This document shows, in pieces, positions 1 to 9,061 of a stretch of DNA of 64,000 nucleotides (positions are counted from its first letter, which is position 1; each line of letters opens with the position of its first letter). Location: positions 220,351 to 284,350 of the forward strand of contig JAJYGP010000025.1 of assembly GCA_021785035.1 (NCBI GenBank), written 5' to 3'. The notes below the pieces were generated by a model. It was not told the origin of the DNA, ran no database searches, and worked only from the letters and a program-made list of their open reading frames with translations. Both the position numbers and the translations under genes were made by a program. This DNA comes from Pseudomonadota bacterium. GTDB lineage: Bacteria; Pseudomonadota; Gammaproteobacteria; Acidiferrobacterales; Acidiferrobacteraceae.

Positions 1-57
1 CTTCTCGCGGACCTGGCCCCGCGCGGGGTCTTCCGCGCCGCCACACCGATCGCGCAT

Positions 58-1056
58 GTGCTCGTGACCACGATCACGCCATCACTTTTTCTTATCGCCC
101 TCTATACGCGGCTCCTGGAAACCCAATCCGATGCCGTCCTGGGCATTGGGCGCTTTAGTCAGGCGGTTAAGGATATCGCCGTATGGGGCACGCTCCTCGT
201 GGCCTATTTTGAGGTCGGCCAACTGGTTTCGCACTATCTCAATGCTCTGTACGCGGCCATGGCCCATGTCGGGTCGTTGCGTCAGGTGGCTCTGCGTATG
301 GCGGCGTTACTCAGGACGGCAGGGCGTGGTCCAAGTGGCGTCTGGGGGACCATCAAGGAGCTCAATGCCTTCCCGCTGCGCCTGACCACGGTATTGTTTT
401 ACTACGCAACGCTCGTCATGGCGACGTTCCTGGAGGCGCTGTTACGGATCGCCCAGGCGATCGGATATGAAGTCGCTTTCCTCTATGGCCTCATTGCCAT
501 TCCCTTGACCCTCAGTCGAACCTTATCGCTGTTACGCGGGTTCGCAAAGCTCATGGGATTCTTCGTCCTTTGGCCGGTCGTTCAAGCGCTTTTGCTCGCG
601 GTCTTTTCGCCGATCTTTACTCGTGCGGTGGCGGATCTTCAGACAATCCTGGGCCCCAGCGATTATATGGTTGTGTACGCGCACATGCTTTTTACAATCC
701 TAAATCTCATTCTTTGTGCGGTCTTGCTGGCCGCGCCCTACGTTACGGCAAGCCTTGTCGAAAACGCAGGTGCCGCAAGCCCCCTTATGAGCCCGTACTT
801 CGGGGCCCTGACGTCCACTGGCGCGTCGCTTGCTGCCGGAGTGGGCCTAGGCACTGCGTACTTGGCGCGCCCCTTACTTGAGGAAGATGAGCGTGAGCTT
901 GAGTCGGTTGCGCCACGACCGGTTGGCACCTTCCATGTGCCGAGAGATCCGGACTATTGGCCGCTTTCAGCCGATGCCACGGTGCCCCTTACCAATTACT
1001 TGGATCCACGGTTTGACGGTCCGCTCAAGAAGGAGGATAGCCATGACGGCCCTTGA
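58..1056 (+). CDS. Polytopic membrane protein, possibly VirB6/TrbL-like T4SS inner-membrane component (frame open to the left window edge, start uncertain)
   Basis: Many hydrophobic segments; first gene of an overlapping operon followed by VirB8/9/10-like ORFs; no stop upstream to base 1. Confidence 0.45.
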   Translation: MLVTTITPSLFLIALYTRLLETQSDAVLGIGRFSQAVKDIAVWGTLLVAYFEVGQLVSHYLNALYAAMAHVGSLRQVALRMAALLRTAGRGPSGVWGTIKELNAFPLRLTTVLFYYATLVMATFLEALLRIAQAIGYEVAFLYGLIAIPLTLSRTLSLLRGFAKLMGFFVLWPVVQALLLAVFSPIFTRAVADLQTILGPSDYMVVYAHMLFTILNLILCAVLLAAPYVTASLVENAGAASPLMSPYFGALTSTGASLAAGVGLGTAYLARPLLEEDERELESVAPRPVGTFHVPRDPDYWPLSADATVPLTNYLDPRFDGPLKKEDSHDGP

Positions 1057-1669
1057 AACCAATGTTTGGCTGCGCCACGGACCGCAAGGAATGCTCATGC
1101 AGCGCTTGGCGCGCTACGCGATGTTGGGGTGGGTGCTTTTTGCTTGTGCCGCGATCGCCTTTGCTGTTTTGGCGGTCCTCACGGCTTGGCGCACGCCCCC
1201 TATTATTGCCGTGAGTCGCGATGGCGCCTTACTCGGGCATATGCAATGGTTAGGACGCGCACATCGCTCGCGGGCCGAAATCGTAGCGGCCTCAATGCGA
1301 TTTGTGCGGGATTATCTGAGCGTAAACCACAATACCGTGGTTCCAGATTACGTGCAGGCGCTCGATATGATGGCGCCTAGGCTGAGACGAGCGACCGTAA
1401 AGGCCCTACAAAAAACTGCCTATATAGCCAGAGTCCGCAACGCCCATATTCGTTCCTGGGTAAGCTTCGATAAAGGCCGTAAAAGGCCGCGTGTAGTGAG
1501 CGTGTCTGGAGGCGTCTCGCATGTGCGCCTATCCGGTGTCATTCACTTAATCTTTCCTTCGGGACCGAGCCGGCGTCAGGGCTTCACTGTGATTTTGACT
1601 GTGAGCTCAGTGCCGCGTCGAACGTACGATACCGCAGGACTTGTCATTCGCGATGTCCGGGGCTTGTGA
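1043..1669 (+). CDS. VirB8/TraE-like bitopic inner-membrane protein
   Basis: AGGAGG at 1031 before ATG 1043; single N-terminal TM (MLGWVLFACAAIAFAVLAVLTAW) followed by soluble periplasmic domain; 14-nt overlap with previous ORF. Confidence 0.5.
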   Translation: MTALETNVWLRHGPQGMLMQRLARYAMLGWVLFACAAIAFAVLAVLTAWRTPPIIAVSRDGALLGHMQWLGRAHRSRAEIVAASMRFVRDYLSVNHNTVVPDYVQALDMMAPRLRRATVKALQKTAYIARVRNAHIRSWVSFDKGRKRPRVVSVSGGVSHVRLSGVIHLIFPSGPSRRQGFTVILTVSSVPRRTYDTAGLVIRDVRGL

Positions 1670-2433
1670 TGGCCGCGCTACCGGCAAACATCGCCCCGCT
1701 TGTGCCGCGCGCACGGTACGTGGTATTGCGTCCGTACACATCTATCGGGGTCCTGGTGGTACCCAATCTCGGCCTGCGGCTGATGTTCCCGCAGTCCTAC
1801 GGCGCGCGGCTGACGTTTGCCGTGACGAACCCGCTTTTCAAAGCCACTCGGCTTGGTCCAACGTCTCTGCTCCTGACTGTGGCCCGCGGTCTTTCCCATC
1901 GCTATTGTGGGGACGTTTTTGTGGGTGCCGGTCGCTCGTCTGCGTCTATCCTTGTGTGTACCTCGGGAAGGGCTCAGGACTACGTAAGCGACATTATCTT
2001 CGTCCGTCCGCCCCTTAAGCCCTTGGCTAGACTATCCGCTATTAGGCCACCGCGCCCTCCCGTCTGGAGGAAAGTGTTAGCGAATGTGGCCTTTGGTCAC
2101 AACCCTCATGAGGACATAAAAAAGCGTCAAGTCTTAACGCGCGGAGATCTCTCAAGCACTGTGTCGGTAAGTCGATTTCTGTTCGCAAATCGTCATGCAG
2201 TCCTGGGATTTGCCGTGACCGCGTCACGAAAATCAGCCCTCCTTGTCAGTGACGCGGCCCTATACCGGGGCCGAAAGACGTGGCGCCGGATCCCTGGCGC
2301 CGTCGTCTGTACGGTCGTTCGTGGTGTCCATGAAACCCGCTGCGCTCTTGTTATAGCAAGACCTAAGTCGGCCGTATCGCGCTGGCACCTCGTCGTTATG
2401 CTCGGTTCCGGGGCCACGAGGCTATCGTGGTGA
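1666..2433 (+). CDS. VirB9/TraK-like T4SS component (tentative)
   Basis: Beta-rich predicted protein between VirB8-like and VirB10-like ORFs; start overlaps the previous stop. Confidence 0.4.
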   Translation: MMAALPANIAPLVPRARYVVLRPYTSIGVLVVPNLGLRLMFPQSYGARLTFAVTNPLFKATRLGPTSLLLTVARGLSHRYCGDVFVGAGRSSASILVCTSGRAQDYVSDIIFVRPPLKPLARLSAIRPPRPPVWRKVLANVAFGHNPHEDIKKRQVLTRGDLSSTVSVSRFLFANRHAVLGFAVTASRKSALLVSDAALYRGRKTWRRIPGAVVCTVVRGVHETRCALVIARPKSAVSRWHLVVMLGSGATRLSW

Positions 2434-3167
2434 CTACGATGCCAACCCATACCGCAGCCATCGTACAAAGGCTTGCCCACCGCAGGCCTGATACGCCTTC
2501 AGTATTGGGTCGCATCTTGCGATGGATGCCGAGGCTCGAGAGAAGGCCAGTCCTGGCTTCGGCGCCAATACGGCGTCCTCATCCGACTGTGCGTGCAACA
2601 TCAATCGCGTTCACGATCTACACGCGCCATGCAACGCCGCACGTTTATCTCCCGCCGGCCGCCGGTATTGGCTTGCGTGCCGGAACCTGGATACCGGTTC
2701 GCTTGCGCCACGGTATTGCCGATACCGATCCTGCGCTCGTGGTCTTGCATGTGCTGCGGCCAATTAAAGGACAGATCGGGTCCCTGTCGCCAGGAACGCG
2801 ATTACTCGCGCGGGTGGAGTCAGCTTTTGGGCACAGGCTGGGCTTGTCGGTGTTCCAAGCGGTCACACCGAACAATCAAAGTATTCCCCTTAAAGCTCAG
2901 GTCTTCGACGTGCGCTTCCATTTCGGGTTGCCGGCATTCGTGGTGGGCGGGCGGCGGGCAGCGGTCCTAGTTGCGTTCGGGCGATCGTTTCTTGCGAGCG
3001 CTGACGTAGCTTTTGGCATGATGGGGGCGCAGGGATCGTTGGCATCGGCGGCATTGGGTCGCGCCGGGCAAAGAACGCTTGCCGCTACGATGCCCTCGCG
3101 CTCCACGCGATATGTCCTATATGCGCCGGCCCAAAACGCCTATGTTCAGACCCAGAGCGGATCATGA
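2427..3167 (+). CDS. VirB10/TrbI-like T4SS protein
   Basis: C-terminal segment GTRLLARVESAFGHRLGLSVFQAVTPNNQSIPLKAQVFD resembles the TrbI/VirB10 core pattern; overlaps previous ORF. Confidence 0.5.
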   Translation: MVTTMPTHTAAIVQRLAHRRPDTPSVLGRILRWMPRLERRPVLASAPIRRPHPTVRATSIAFTIYTRHATPHVYLPPAAGIGLRAGTWIPVRLRHGIADTDPALVVLHVLRPIKGQIGSLSPGTRLLARVESAFGHRLGLSVFQAVTPNNQSIPLKAQVFDVRFHFGLPAFVVGGRRAAVLVAFGRSFLASADVAFGMMGAQGSLASAALGRAGQRTLAATMPSRSTRYVLYAPAQNAYVQTQSGS

Positions 3168-3709
3168 TGCGTGCCCTGATCGCGGTCTGTCTGTTCCTTA
3201 TTCCTATCGACGTCCTCGGATGGCAGTTGGCCGTTGGCGGCGGCGTCACCGCCGGCCTCGTTCGTGGCCGTGCGCCTACCGGGACAGCCACCGGCTGGGA
3301 TGTTTTGGCGCAGTGGACTCGCCAGCCGTTCGTTGGGCAGCGCTGGGCCGTCGACCTAGAGGCCGGGCAATTCGCGACCGAAAAAATAAACGGCGGACTT
3401 CTCGAGCGCGGAAGACTCGAAAGTGCGGCAGTGTTGTGGGAGAGACGCGTACCCCTACGCTACGATTTGCGGCCCTGGTTCGGAATCGGAGCCGGTCTTG
3501 ACTACGTTCGTTACGACGATCGTCTGCGTCTCGACTCCCAAGAATATGCGGTAGCGGCCTATTCCGCGACACATGAGACCTCGGCGTGTCTCCAGGCGGC
3601 GATAGTTCTGCCGATCAGCAGATCGTGGTCGGCGTCTTTGGTCGGATCAACGGATTATCCAGGCCATCTTTCGACAATAACCATGACATTTATCTGGAGG
3701 CTATTGTGA
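3164..3709 (+). CDS. Small outer-membrane beta-barrel-like protein
   Basis: Signal peptide (MMRALIAVCLFLIPIDVLGWQ), alternating amphipathic strands; ATGA overlap with previous ORF. Confidence 0.5.
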   Translation: MMRALIAVCLFLIPIDVLGWQLAVGGGVTAGLVRGRAPTGTATGWDVLAQWTRQPFVGQRWAVDLEAGQFATEKINGGLLERGRLESAAVLWERRVPLRYDLRPWFGIGAGLDYVRYDDRLRLDSQEYAVAAYSATHETSACLQAAIVLPISRSWSASLVGSTDYPGHLSTITMTFIWRLL

Positions 3710-5127
3710 CAAAGTTATCACGAGTCTTAGTTCTCTCGATTTATAGTCTTACGCTGTGCGGATGCCAGCTTGGAAATCCCGGCACGCCCACAACCTTGCC
3801 CGCAGGATCGGTTGCCGGGTTCGTGGTTAGTAGTGGCCCCGTCGCCGGCGCCACGGTGACGGTGTACGGCCCAGGTGGCGCGGTCGCCAGCACCAGAACC
3901 GACGACAGCGGTTACTTCGCGGTTTCCCTTCAGGCTCTAAGCGGGACCATGAACGTTTCGGTGAGCGGCGGTTCTTCCCCTGGTGGAGCGACCGGCTCTA
4001 GCGCTCCACCGGGTCCCTTGAACGGAGTATTTTCCTACCAGGAAGGCCATGCCACCGAGATCGCAGTGACCCCGTTTACAACTGCCGCTGCGTCGCTTGC
4101 AAGCTTCTTCGTGACCCAAGGGTTATCCCTAGGGGCTGCGAGCGCAAAGGCAAATGGCGAGTTTACAGATTGGCTTGGCTTTGATGAGGCCAACGTCGTA
4201 CCTATTTTGGAGTCGCAACTCACAACCGCCCAGCCGTTTGACGCGGGAGTGCGTTATGGGCTTGTCATAGCGGCGCTATCCCAATGGGCAAGGTCCCAGG
4301 GTGTGCAGACCCCAGCGACTATTACGACGACCATGGTCTCGGATGTGGCGAATGACGGTGTCTTGAACGGGCAGGGAGCCCAGGGCGCCTTGTTTTTGGG
4401 GTCGGAGCCTTTGAGCCCGGAGGCTTACCGTAATGGTATCGCAAACGCGCTTATTCAGGTCGCTGCGTCGGAGCCAGCGGGAACGCCCGCATCGCTTTCG
4501 GGTCCTAACGCCACGGCCGTTATTGCTTACGCCCGCAGCCTAGCCCAGGGACCGGTCGCGCTGTTTGGAAATGAGACGCCGCCACCCTTCGCCGCAAGTC
4601 CCTTGGCGTTGAACGTACCGGCGTGGCCTACGTGGATCCATGGAAGCTTCCTGGTCTCTGGTTCTGTAATGGATCCGTTTGCCTTGCCGGCGACAGTCAC
4701 GGTCACGGTCGACGGCCAAGCCTACAGTCCGCTGCAAGCGGCTCCCGCGTTTGCGTTTTCCCTCAACACCATGGCACTCACCGACGGCCAACATAGCGTT
4801 GTCATCACAGCCCGCGATGCAGCCGGGCTCGCAGCCTCCGTAAGCCGAACCTTAGGGGTAGACAACAGTCCGCCGCGCGCTTGCCTATTGGTCTATGCAC
4901 CCCTGGTGCCAACCTTTATCGTATCCGGACAGTGGCAAGACATCTCGGGCGTGGTCGCGGCTACTATCAATGGTTTTCCGGCTCAGCTTTCCGGCACTGA
5001 CATATGGTACGGCACGGCGCCCCTCAGTGCGGGCCCGCTTGTCTTGACCTTGACGGATGCGGCCGGAAACGTCAATACCTTTTCGTGGCCGGTCAGTCCC
5101 TTATCAAACCCGGCCCCCTGCCCGTAA
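3706..5127 (+). CDS. Lipoprotein with carboxypeptidase-regulatory-like and Ig-like domains
   Basis: GTG start at 3706 overlapping upstream stop (GTGA); lipobox LTLCGC; VAGATVTVYGPGGAVASTRTDDSGYFAVSL and VTVTVDGQAYSPL...DGQHSVVITARDAAG repeats. Confidence 0.65.
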   Translation: MTKLSRVLVLSIYSLTLCGCQLGNPGTPTTLPAGSVAGFVVSSGPVAGATVTVYGPGGAVASTRTDDSGYFAVSLQALSGTMNVSVSGGSSPGGATGSSAPPGPLNGVFSYQEGHATEIAVTPFTTAAASLASFFVTQGLSLGAASAKANGEFTDWLGFDEANVVPILESQLTTAQPFDAGVRYGLVIAALSQWARSQGVQTPATITTTMVSDVANDGVLNGQGAQGALFLGSEPLSPEAYRNGIANALIQVAASEPAGTPASLSGPNATAVIAYARSLAQGPVALFGNETPPPFAASPLALNVPAWPTWIHGSFLVSGSVMDPFALPATVTVTVDGQAYSPLQAAPAFAFSLNTMALTDGQHSVVITARDAAGLAASVSRTLGVDNSPPRACLLVYAPLVPTFIVSGQWQDISGVVAATINGFPAQLSGTDIWYGTAPLSAGPLVLTLTDAAGNVNTFSWPVSPLSNPAPCP

Positions 5128-5238
5128 CATGGGGCCGCCTGATTGACGTTGGTCAGGAGCTGCGGTAGCGTGGCGCTTAGTCAAGTTCGAACAAGGAAGT
5201 TCGGACGGTAACGCTCTTCGATCAAGGATGAATAAGGT

Positions 5239-6420
5239 ATGGAAACCCTCGCGATTCCGCTGCCGGCCGATCTTCCGGCAGATATCTGCACTGAAATCAC
5301 AAAGCGCGCGTGTTATTGCGATACCTCAATTTTGAAATCCCGGTACCGAGCCGATTCGAATTGCCTCGAAATCGATCTCAGGGGGACTGGCGAGACCAGT
5401 GATATCGCAGCGAAAGTCGGGCTTTTGATCGGCAAGATGCAAGGCGAGCGTTTATCTGTGACTCCCAGAGTCCTTCGTAAACGGATTAGGGTAGGAAATC
5501 GTTTCGTGGCGGGTGCCTACCAACAGTTGACGGCCCGCGGGGATATCTGGGAGTCGGGCCAAGGGGTGACCGGCCGCGGTGGCGTGTTCATGGACCTTCT
5601 CGAGCGGCTTGACCGGCTGCTTGAGCGGGTCGCAGTCGGAAGTTTTGACGCGAAAAGACACGCATACAACGTTCTTCTTCCCAGCGACTGGCTTAAGCGC
5701 GCCGGCTATTTTGGATCGTTTTCTCACTCCGTGACGTTTGCTGTGCATCTCAACGAGAATTATGACGCGATCGAAAAGTTTTCGGCGCGGCATCGCAATG
5801 GAGAAAACCCGACCTTTCAAGATGTAGGCGAGATCGCCGCCCCAGAGCATTGTCTTTCCCCAGCCATTTGCTATCACACTTACGGCGCGCTTATGGGTAA
5901 AGCGCTTCCAGGGAACCTCTCGGTATTCACCGGAGGCGGCCGTTGCTTTCGATACGAGTCTAAAAATCTCGCGGGCCTAGATCGCCTGTGGGAGTTTTCC
6001 ATGCGCGAGATTATCTGGCTTGGCGAACAAGACCGGGTATTGGCGGCGCGAGAGGCGGCTATCGATGTCGGTTGGCAGCTAGTCGAGGCGCTCGATCTCT
6101 CCGCCAGGCTTGAGACGGCTTGCGACCCATTTTTCGCAAGCGATTTTCCGTCTTTGCGGTTCTTTCAGCTTGCGAACGATTTGAAATATGAGCTCAAGGT
6201 GGATATAGAGCGAGATCGTTCCATAGCCTGCGCGTCGTTTAATTATCACGAACGCTTTTTTGGTGCTCGTTTCGGCATTCAGACCGCCGGCCGGGAGGTA
6301 GCTCACACGGTCTGCGCGGCCTTTGGACTTGAGCGCCTCCTGTATGCTTGCTGTTGTCAGCATGGCCTAGAGCGGGCCGCCGAACTTATAGAGACGGCCG
6401 CCGGACAATGGGGAGCGTGA
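5239..6420 (+). CDS. Amino acid--[acyl-carrier-protein] ligase-like class II aaRS homologue
   Basis: Catalytic-core-only SerRS-like protein: EHCLSPAICYHTYGALMGKALPG...VFTGGGRCFRYES...RLWEFSMREIIWLG; no tRNA-binding domain. Confidence 0.75.
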   Translation: METLAIPLPADLPADICTEITKRACYCDTSILKSRYRADSNCLEIDLRGTGETSDIAAKVGLLIGKMQGERLSVTPRVLRKRIRVGNRFVAGAYQQLTARGDIWESGQGVTGRGGVFMDLLERLDRLLERVAVGSFDAKRHAYNVLLPSDWLKRAGYFGSFSHSVTFAVHLNENYDAIEKFSARHRNGENPTFQDVGEIAAPEHCLSPAICYHTYGALMGKALPGNLSVFTGGGRCFRYESKNLAGLDRLWEFSMREIIWLGEQDRVLAAREAAIDVGWQLVEALDLSARLETACDPFFASDFPSLRFFQLANDLKYELKVDIERDRSIACASFNYHERFFGARFGIQTAGREVAHTVCAAFGLERLLYACCCQHGLERAAELIETAAGQWGA

Positions 6421-6493
6421 GTCAATCGGGGTTTGTCCCTGAACTACACGATAGGAGATAGCGTGTGTTGGCTACGGCCTTCCCGCCGGTATT

Positions 6494-7498
6494 ATGAAGA
6501 TTGAGTCGATCGAGCTTTTTAACGAGATTGTTAATCCCGATTTGGATCAGGTGAGCGCCCTCATGAGGGCCAATTGGCAGCCGCCGTGCTGGCTGTATGA
6601 ACCGGATCTTTTGGCCATGCATCTTCATAGGCCGACGGGAGACCCGACCATGGCGGTCGGGCTTCAAAGTCAAAGCGGCAAGCTCGCCGCGTATTTGGCC
6701 TTTGTTCCACTCCGGTTACGACTCTATGGGTCGACATATAAGGCGGTGTTTGCCAGCTTTTTCACTGTGTCTGGCGAGTTTAGGCGGCATAGACTGAGTG
6801 ATCGCCAGCAGCTGTTGATGGTCGACCGGGCGCGGGCTCGCGGTTACGATCTTTACGTTGCGGTCACCGTGGCCGGTACGCCGGCCAATCAGACCGTGTC
6901 GCGGGCGTTTGCGGCACGCGGCCTGCCGGTAAAGGCCGTTCGAAATTTTCGATATTTGGCGGGTGCCGCGGCCATTGTCTCGAGTCGCATCAATCGTGAT
7001 CCGGGTATGACCATTCGCTCCTACGAAAAAAAGGATGAGACGCAGGCTTTCGAGTTGTTGTCGCAAGCCGGTGCTATGGCGACTATCGCCAAGGTCGTCG
7101 AGCACGAGGATGTCGATTTCATGCTGCGCACGCGGCCGCGTATTGTCACCTACGTCTATGAAGATGATGGACGGGTTCTGGCCCTTTTGAATATCGCATT
7201 TTTGCCGGTGGTTTCGGGGCATGTAGGCATGAATGCCTATGTTGAGAATATTGCCCTGGGAAGCTTACCGGTCGCCACGAGAGAGCGATTCGTCGAAGCG
7301 GTTATGCATAGAATTTTGGGCGAGGGGGTGGAGGCGGTCATGGTGCCCGACACCGGCTATTGCGACCCGCAGCCGTTTCGGCGTCTCGGTTTTCGCGCGG
7401 CCCCCAGGAAGCTGCGCTTGTTGCTGGCGCCGCTGCGCGCGGGTGTACTAGCCGAGGTGCCAGACGCAATCGATTCCTTTTGTCTCGATGTTTTTTAG
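6494..7498 (+). CDS. GNAT-like acetyltransferase/hypothetical protein
   Basis: 334 aa with GNAT-like pattern (AAYLAFVPLRLRLYGSTYKAVFASFFTVSGEFRRHRLSDRQQLLMVDRARARGYDLYVAV). Confidence 0.5.
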   Translation: MKIESIELFNEIVNPDLDQVSALMRANWQPPCWLYEPDLLAMHLHRPTGDPTMAVGLQSQSGKLAAYLAFVPLRLRLYGSTYKAVFASFFTVSGEFRRHRLSDRQQLLMVDRARARGYDLYVAVTVAGTPANQTVSRAFAARGLPVKAVRNFRYLAGAAAIVSSRINRDPGMTIRSYEKKDETQAFELLSQAGAMATIAKVVEHEDVDFMLRTRPRIVTYVYEDDGRVLALLNIAFLPVVSGHVGMNAYVENIALGSLPVATRERFVEAVMHRILGEGVEAVMVPDTGYCDPQPFRRLGFRAAPRKLRLLLAPLRAGVLAEVPDAIDSFCLDVF

Positions 7499-7500
7499 AT

Positions 7501-8091
7501 ATGCGCAAAAAATTGAAGGAAGGGGTACGCTGTGTGCTCATGCTGTCGGGAGCCGTGCTGGCGTTCCCGTTTGTCGCTTTGACCAAGCTTGATCGCTGGG
7601 TTGACGAACGAGACGCCCTCTTTATCTTGAGTGCTCAGGCGCTTGCCGGACTGCCCGGGGTCATCGGAAACGCGGCCCGGGCGGCCTACTACGAACGGAC
7701 GCTCGCGCTTTTTGAGAAGGGGGCGGTCATCAGCTTCGGTAGTTATTTTTCGAAGCGCGGCGCGCGCGTCTTCGCTCATGCCGGGATCGGCGCCTATTGT
7801 ATTATTGGTCTTGCCGATGTGGGCACCCATGCCCGGATAGCAAGTCGCGTGTCGATTACCTCGGGCTTACACTACCATGGCGGGGCAGGAGGCTTAAGCG
7901 ATAAGGATTGCGTGGAAAGGGTGTCGATCGGCGCCTATGCCTGGATCGGGGAGGGTGCCGTGATCGGGGCCGACATCGGCGCCCATAGTATTGTCGGCAT
8001 GGGTTCGGTCGTAGTCCAAGCGGTTCCCGAGGGGGTCACAGTCCTCGGGAATCCGGCGCGCCGGATTCCCCCGATAGCGCACTCCGCTTAG
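7501..8091 (+). CDS. Left-handed beta-helix (hexapeptide) acyltransferase with N-terminal hydrophobic segment
   Basis: Hexapeptide repeats IGAYCIIGLADVGTHARIASRVSI...IGAYAWIGEGAVIGADIGAHSIVGMGSVV; ends VLGNPARRI as in WbbJ/CysE-type enzymes. Confidence 0.75.
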   Translation: MRKKLKEGVRCVLMLSGAVLAFPFVALTKLDRWVDERDALFILSAQALAGLPGVIGNAARAAYYERTLALFEKGAVISFGSYFSKRGARVFAHAGIGAYCIIGLADVGTHARIASRVSITSGLHYHGGAGGLSDKDCVERVSIGAYAWIGEGAVIGADIGAHSIVGMGSVVVQAVPEGVTVLGNPARRIPPIAHSA

Positions 8092-8957
8092 GCAGGCTCG
8101 GGAAGTTGGAGCACGCCTTTCATGGTATCAAGCGCCTTTTTCTCTATCTGCCGAATGCGTTCGGCGGACACCCCGTACTCCTCGGCGAGTTCGTGCAGCG
8201 TTGGCTTCTCGGTAGCAAGCCACCGTCTGCGGATAATGTCGCGGCTGCGATCGTCGAGAGACACCAGAGCGGAGCGCAGTAAGTCTTGTTGCGTGGTCTC
8301 GGCATCGGCATGGGTCAGCAGGGTTTCGGGGTTGTAGCGCATGTCTTGAAGATAGCCGGCGGGAGACGCCCGGAACTCCTCGTCGTCGGTGTCGTCTTGC
8401 GCGTCGAAGGGGATGTCGGCGCTGGCCATGCGCGACTCCATCTCCTTGACCGTCTCGGTGGGCACATCGAGGTCGGCTGCCAGTCCTTCGATCTCGCTTT
8501 CGTTCATCCAGCCGATACGCGCCCGCGACTGACGCAGATTGAAGAAGAGTTTGCGCTGCGCCTTGGTCGTGGCCACCTTCACGATGCGCCAATTGCGCAG
8601 GATGTAATCGTAGATCTCGGCGCGAATCCAGTGGATAGCGAACGAGACGAGGCGAACCCCGTGCGCTGGGTCAAAATGCTTGACCGCCTTCATAAGCCCG
8701 ATATTACCCTCTTGTATGAGGTCCGCTTGCGGTAGGCCATAGCCAGCAAAGGCCCGGGCTACGCGAATGACGTAACGGAGTTGGGACAAGACAAGTTGGC
8801 GCGCCGCCTCGAGATTGTCGTGCTCGCGGTACTCAATGGCCAGCAGACGCTCCTGTTCGGCATCCAGGACGGGTGCCGCGTGGGCGAGCCGCATATAATG
8901 GGAAAGCCCGCCCTCGGCGCGCAGATTCACAGCAACTGGCAAGGTGTGTGTCGTCAT
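8088..8957 (-). CDS. rpoH: RNA polymerase heat-shock sigma factor sigma-32
   Basis: Sigma-70 regions 2-4, KAQRKLFFNLR RpoH box, C-terminal HTH; downstream of ftsYEX. Confidence 0.95.
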   Translation of the reverse strand: MTTHTLPVAVNLRAEGGLSHYMRLAHAAPVLDAEQERLLAIEYREHDNLEAARQLVLSQLRYVIRVARAFAGYGLPQADLIQEGNIGLMKAVKHFDPAHGVRLVSFAIHWIRAEIYDYILRNWRIVKVATTKAQRKLFFNLRQSRARIGWMNESEIEGLAADLDVPTETVKEMESRMASADIPFDAQDDTDDEEFRASPAGYLQDMRYNPETLLTHADAETTQQDLLRSALVSLDDRSRDIIRRRWLATEKPTLHELAEEYGVSAERIRQIEKKALDTMKGVLQLPEPA

Positions 8958-8993
8958 CTTCTTACCCCTCGACTGTCCATATCGAATGCCATT

Positions 8994-9020
8994 TTAGCAT
9001 TCTCGTCGTGAGAGTGCTAA
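8994..9020 (-). promoter_or_regulatory. CIRCE element (HrcA operator) upstream of rpoH
   Basis: Minus strand TTAGCACTC-TCACGACGA-GAATGCTAA; matches TTAGCACTC-N9-GAGTGCTAA with one mismatch; 36 bp upstream of rpoH ATG. Confidence 0.9.
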
Positions 9021-9061
9021 TCCTTCTAAAAGTTCCCGATCTTCTCCAGGAGCGGGGCTGT

